Of a stretch of DNA of 64,000 nucleotides, positions 60,127-64,000 are shown one piece after another. Within the stretch, counting starts at the first letter, position 1, and every line of letters starts with the position of its first letter. Position numbers and translations under genes: made by a program. Origin of the DNA: Allobosea sp. 117 (lineage in GTDB: Bacteria > Pseudomonadota > Alphaproteobacteria > Rhizobiales > Xanthobacteraceae). The stretch is from positions 186,001 to 250,000 of the forward strand of contig NZ_JNLC01000014.1 in NCBI RefSeq assembly GCF_000702305.1, read 5' to 3'. The notes beneath the pieces were generated by a model. That model did no database searches. It was not told where the DNA came from and worked only from the letters and a program-made list of their open reading frames with translations.

Positions 60127-60471
60127 CTAGCCCCGCGCGAGCTCGACGAAGGGCCGACCCTCGCGATCCTCGATCTCGACGAACCACAGGTCCGGATCGA
60201 AGCCGATCTCGCGCTGCATGCGCCGCTCGACCTCGGCCTCCTCGCTGCCGGGCGGCAGCAGCGCCTCGTGCAGGCGCTCTCCCGGCTCAACGTCGGGGTC
60301 CAGCGACGGCAATGCGGGGCCGTAGAGCGCGGCGCGGCCATCGAGAGTGGCCACTTTCACGAACACCGCGCCGGCCTCTTCGGCACCGCGATGACGGACG
60401 GCGGCGAAAGCGCCGATGCCGTTCGCCCGGCGCAGCAGCGCCGACACCCATATGCCGCTCTTCAGACGCAC
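60127..60471 (-). CDS. DUF1491 family protein
   Basis: This 114-residue protein has the DUF1491 pattern: LKSGIWVSALLRRANGIGAF, AVFVKVATLDGRAALYGPA and FDPDLWFVEIEDREGRPFVE. Alphaproteobacterial and of unknown function. It follows the peptidoglycan-binding gene by 15 bp on the same strand, so it is part of the divJ-pgb-DUF1491 operon. Confidence 0.9.
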   Translation of the reverse strand: MRLKSGIWVSALLRRANGIGAFAAVRHRGAEEAGAVFVKVATLDGRAALYGPALPSLDPDVEPGERLHEALLPPGSEEAEVERRMQREIGFDPDLWFVEIEDREGRPFVELARG

Positions 60472-60486
60472 CTCAGCACGCCGCCA

Positions 60487-61178
60487 TCAATGGATGCTCA
60501 TGCCGGAAACGGCGTTGAGCTCCTGCACCATCTTGTCGGAAATCTCGCCGGTGATGGGCAGGCGACGGTCGCGCTCGAAACGCTGGATCGCCTCCTGCGT
60601 CGACACGCCGATGCGCCCGTCGATGCGGATCGGCCCGTAGCCGAGCTTGGCGAGCGCCTTCTGCACATCCATCACGCGCGGCGAGACGGCGACGTCCGCC
60701 GGCGGCCGGATCGAGCCGGTCACCTCGGAAGCGAGCGCGCCGATGCCGCTCGGCTGGGCGGTGCGGGTCTGCGGTGCGGCACCCGGCACGTTCTCGGTGC
60801 GCGGGGGCGCCGCGGGCTTGGACGGCGGGCGGGGCGCCACGGGGAACGGGGCCGCAGAGGACGGGGCGGCGGCCGGCGCGGGCGGCTGCGGATCGGCGGC
60901 GGGCGCCGCCATGCGCCGCACCTCCTCCGGAGCCGGGACCGGCAGCGGAACCGACTGCGTCGCGCTGGGCGCGGGAGCGGATGAGGAACGGTGCGACTTC
61001 TGGAGGGCCAGAGCGTTCGTGAGCACCACCGCGCTGGCGCCGATCAGCACCAGCGCCATGACCAGGTCCGAGCGCCGCTGCGGGATGAGCTGGCCGATAA
61101 GGCCGGTCCGCCCGAAGCCTTCGTCCTCCAAAAGATCCGCAGCATAGGATCGCGACATCTTGGCCTTCCTCGCGCGCT

Positions 61179-61182
<4 letters not shown>
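60487..61182 (-). CDS. Membrane-anchored peptidoglycan-binding domain protein
   Basis: The 231-residue protein has a cytoplasmic N terminus, one membrane segment (about 41-60), a long Pro/Ala-rich periplasmic linker, and a C-terminal PG_binding_1 domain (about 165-220: VMDVQKALAKLGYGPIRIDG, then TQEAIQRFERDRRLPITGEI). Its start overlaps the kinase stop by 4 bp (ATGA). The linkage with a DivJ-like kinase suggests a cell envelope or division role, by inference. Confidence 0.9.
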
Positions 61183-63020
<1,838 letters not shown>

Positions 63021-63089
63021 ACGCACAAACACCGTCGGCGCCCGATGACGCCGCCCTTCACGAAGTGGCGCTATCGTGACAGCAGGCGC

Positions 63090-63105
63090 TTAAGCGAACC
63101 CTAAA
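63090..63105. promoter_or_regulatory. CtrA-like box upstream of divJ
   Basis: TTAA-N7-CTAAA lies about 70 bp upstream of the divJ start, one mismatch from the CtrA consensus. Suggests feedback from the CtrA pathway onto the kinase gene. Weak on its own. Confidence 0.3.
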
Positions 63106-63284
63106 CCGATCGAATACAGTCGAACCAGTTCGACGATTGGTATCGGCCATGCAGGTCTTAACGATTTATTGCGCTAGTCGAATGATTTTAGCGCAATGTG
63201 CAATCAGAACAGCAACGCCCGCCTGCTATTGTCGTTGATGAAGGCGTCGAAACAGATGCCGAAGCGACAGATGAGGCTGACGTC

Positions 63285-63788
63285 ATGCTGTTCCTGCTGC
63301 GGACTGCATTCTGGTTGACCATCGTGATGGTGCTGCTGCCGGCCCTGCCCCGGACCGGAGCGATCTCGCAGGGCGAGACGAGCGCCCGCGCCGATGCCGC
63401 CTCGCATGGCGGCCCGGCGGACATGGGGCCGCTGGAGGCGATTTCGGCGGCCGGCGCGGCGGTGTCGGACGCGAGCGGCTTCTGCGGACGCCAGCCGCAG
63501 GCCTGCGCAGTCGGCGTCCAGATGCTGGAGACGCTGGGCGAACGCGCCGGCGCCAGCCTGCAAATGGCGCTTGAATATCTCGGCCATCAGATCCGCGCCG
63601 AGAAGCGCCGCATCGCCGAACGCGCGGTCGCCGGTTCCTCGGGCGAGGACACGCTGACCGCCGCCGATCTGGGGCCCGCATGGCAGGGGCTGCCGGCCGG
63701 GGCCGCCGAAGCGGGCCGTCCGGCGCAGCACGGCGTGCCGGTGAGCGACAACAAGCCGGTGCCGCTGCCGCCCCGCCGCCCGGCGTGA
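63285..63788 (+). CDS. DUF5330 family protein
   Basis: This 167-residue protein has a membrane segment (about 1-20, MLFLLRTAFWLTIVMVLLPA), a short region with FCGRQPQACAVG (two Cys) and a Pro-rich end. It matches the DUF5330 family of Hyphomicrobiales, often found next to sufE, as here. GAGG precedes ATG 63285; the extended frame to 63198 lacks conservation. Function unknown. Confidence 0.8.
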   Translation: MLFLLRTAFWLTIVMVLLPALPRTGAISQGETSARADAASHGGPADMGPLEAISAAGAAVSDASGFCGRQPQACAVGVQMLETLGERAGASLQMALEYLGHQIRAEKRRIAERAVAGSSGEDTLTAADLGPAWQGLPAGAAEAGRPAQHGVPVSDNKPVPLPPRRPA

Positions 63789-63819
63789 GCCTCACGGCGA
63801 CCGCTAGTCTTCCGAAGTC

Positions 63820-63847
63820 ATGGCCGGGCTCGCCCCCGGCCATTTTT
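63820..63847 (+). terminator. Intrinsic terminator (family 4 hairpin with T-run)
   Basis: A 9-bp stem ATGGCCGGG/CCCGGCCAT with 6-base loop CTCGCC is followed by TTTTT. It lies 32 bp past the DUF5330 stop. The hairpin is the same type as the repeats near 9119 and 40112, but here it has acquired a T-run. Confidence 0.75.
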
Positions 63848-63980
63848 GTCTGAAGCGTCAGGCAAGGCTTCTGTCGCAAGCTCCTGCCCTTGCGCACCGC
63901 CAAACGTTGCGCATCGCCCCCCGCCGCCCCTATATGCCTATGAGCCGCCGCGCGGGCGCGAGGGCGAAGCCGAGGCGTGC

Positions 63981-64000
63981 ATGAAGATTGACGACATCAT
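63981..64000 (+). CDS. Start of a probable SufE-type Fe-S assembly protein (cut by window edge)
   Basis: Only seven codons are visible, reading MKIDDI and one partial codon. This matches the common SufE N terminus, and sufE commonly follows the DUF5330 gene in this order. Based on six residues plus context, so tentative. Confidence 0.35.

Overview
The window is GC-rich chromosome (about 70% GC) from an alphaproteobacterium. The order Hyphomicrobiales (Rhizobiales) is the best fit, and a Xanthobacteraceae-type genome (Ancylobacter/Starkeya/Xanthobacter) is plausible. This rests on the ccmIEFH-degP-regulator-kinase-glnE gene order, a FeuP/FeuQ-type two-component pair, a DivJ-type kinase, DUF2336/DUF1491/DUF5330 proteins, a stand-alone Fae-like protein and the types of dispersed palindromes. 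No rRNA, tRNA or CRISPR array was seen.

Region 1 (1-20.2 kb) is core chromosome: the end of pepN, a PAS/GGDEF diguanylate cyclase, a Fae homologue, a large PAS histidine kinase, a small cytochrome c, glnE, a kinase/regulator pair, a DegP-type protease, the ccmI-ccmE-ccmF-ccmH cytochrome c maturation operon, a glycine-zipper lipoprotein and a FeuQ/FeuP-like pair. Two nearly identical copies of a roughly 115-bp double palindrome lie in opposite orientation at 5.8 and 17.3 kb.

Region 2 (20.3-42.2 kb) is a gene transfer agent (GTA) structural cluster related to the Rhodobacter capsulatus RcGTA, read on the minus strand from about 42.1 kb downward. It runs terminase small and large subunits, portal, gp3.5, an undescribed 56-residue ORF, prohead protease, capsid, connector (gp6), head closure (gp7), gp8, major tail protein (gp9), tail assembly chaperones (gp10/gp10.1), a short tape measure (gp11), gp12, gp13, NlpC/P60 peptidase (gp14) and the 1297-residue TIM-barrel tail protein (gp15). 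Spike or fibre proteins, a GH108 endolysin and a small multi-span membrane protein follow. Points of interest are a perfect -1 slippery heptamer joining gp10 and gp10.1, a promoter-like element with two operator-like palindromes ahead of the terminase genes, two plus-strand genes (trypsin-like protease, flavin reductase) that split head from tail genes, and many palindromic repeats in the spacers.

Region 3 (42.3-50 kb) is accessory: an unrecognised Cys-rich protein in a lower-GC patch, a beta-lactamase-fold serine hydrolase, a divergent AraC regulator/SDR pair, an FMN reductase, dcd, a c-type cytochrome, and a GIY-YIG nuclease gene bracketed by inverted copies of a dispersed repeat.

Region 4 (50-64 kb) holds a lactate utilisation locus (GntR regulator, lctP, lldD), a LysE exporter, a Cys-cluster protein, a class A penicillin-binding protein, a DUF1214/DUF1254 pair, DUF2336, DUF1491, a peptidoglycan-binding protein, a DivJ-like kinase, DUF5330 and the first codons of a probable sufE.
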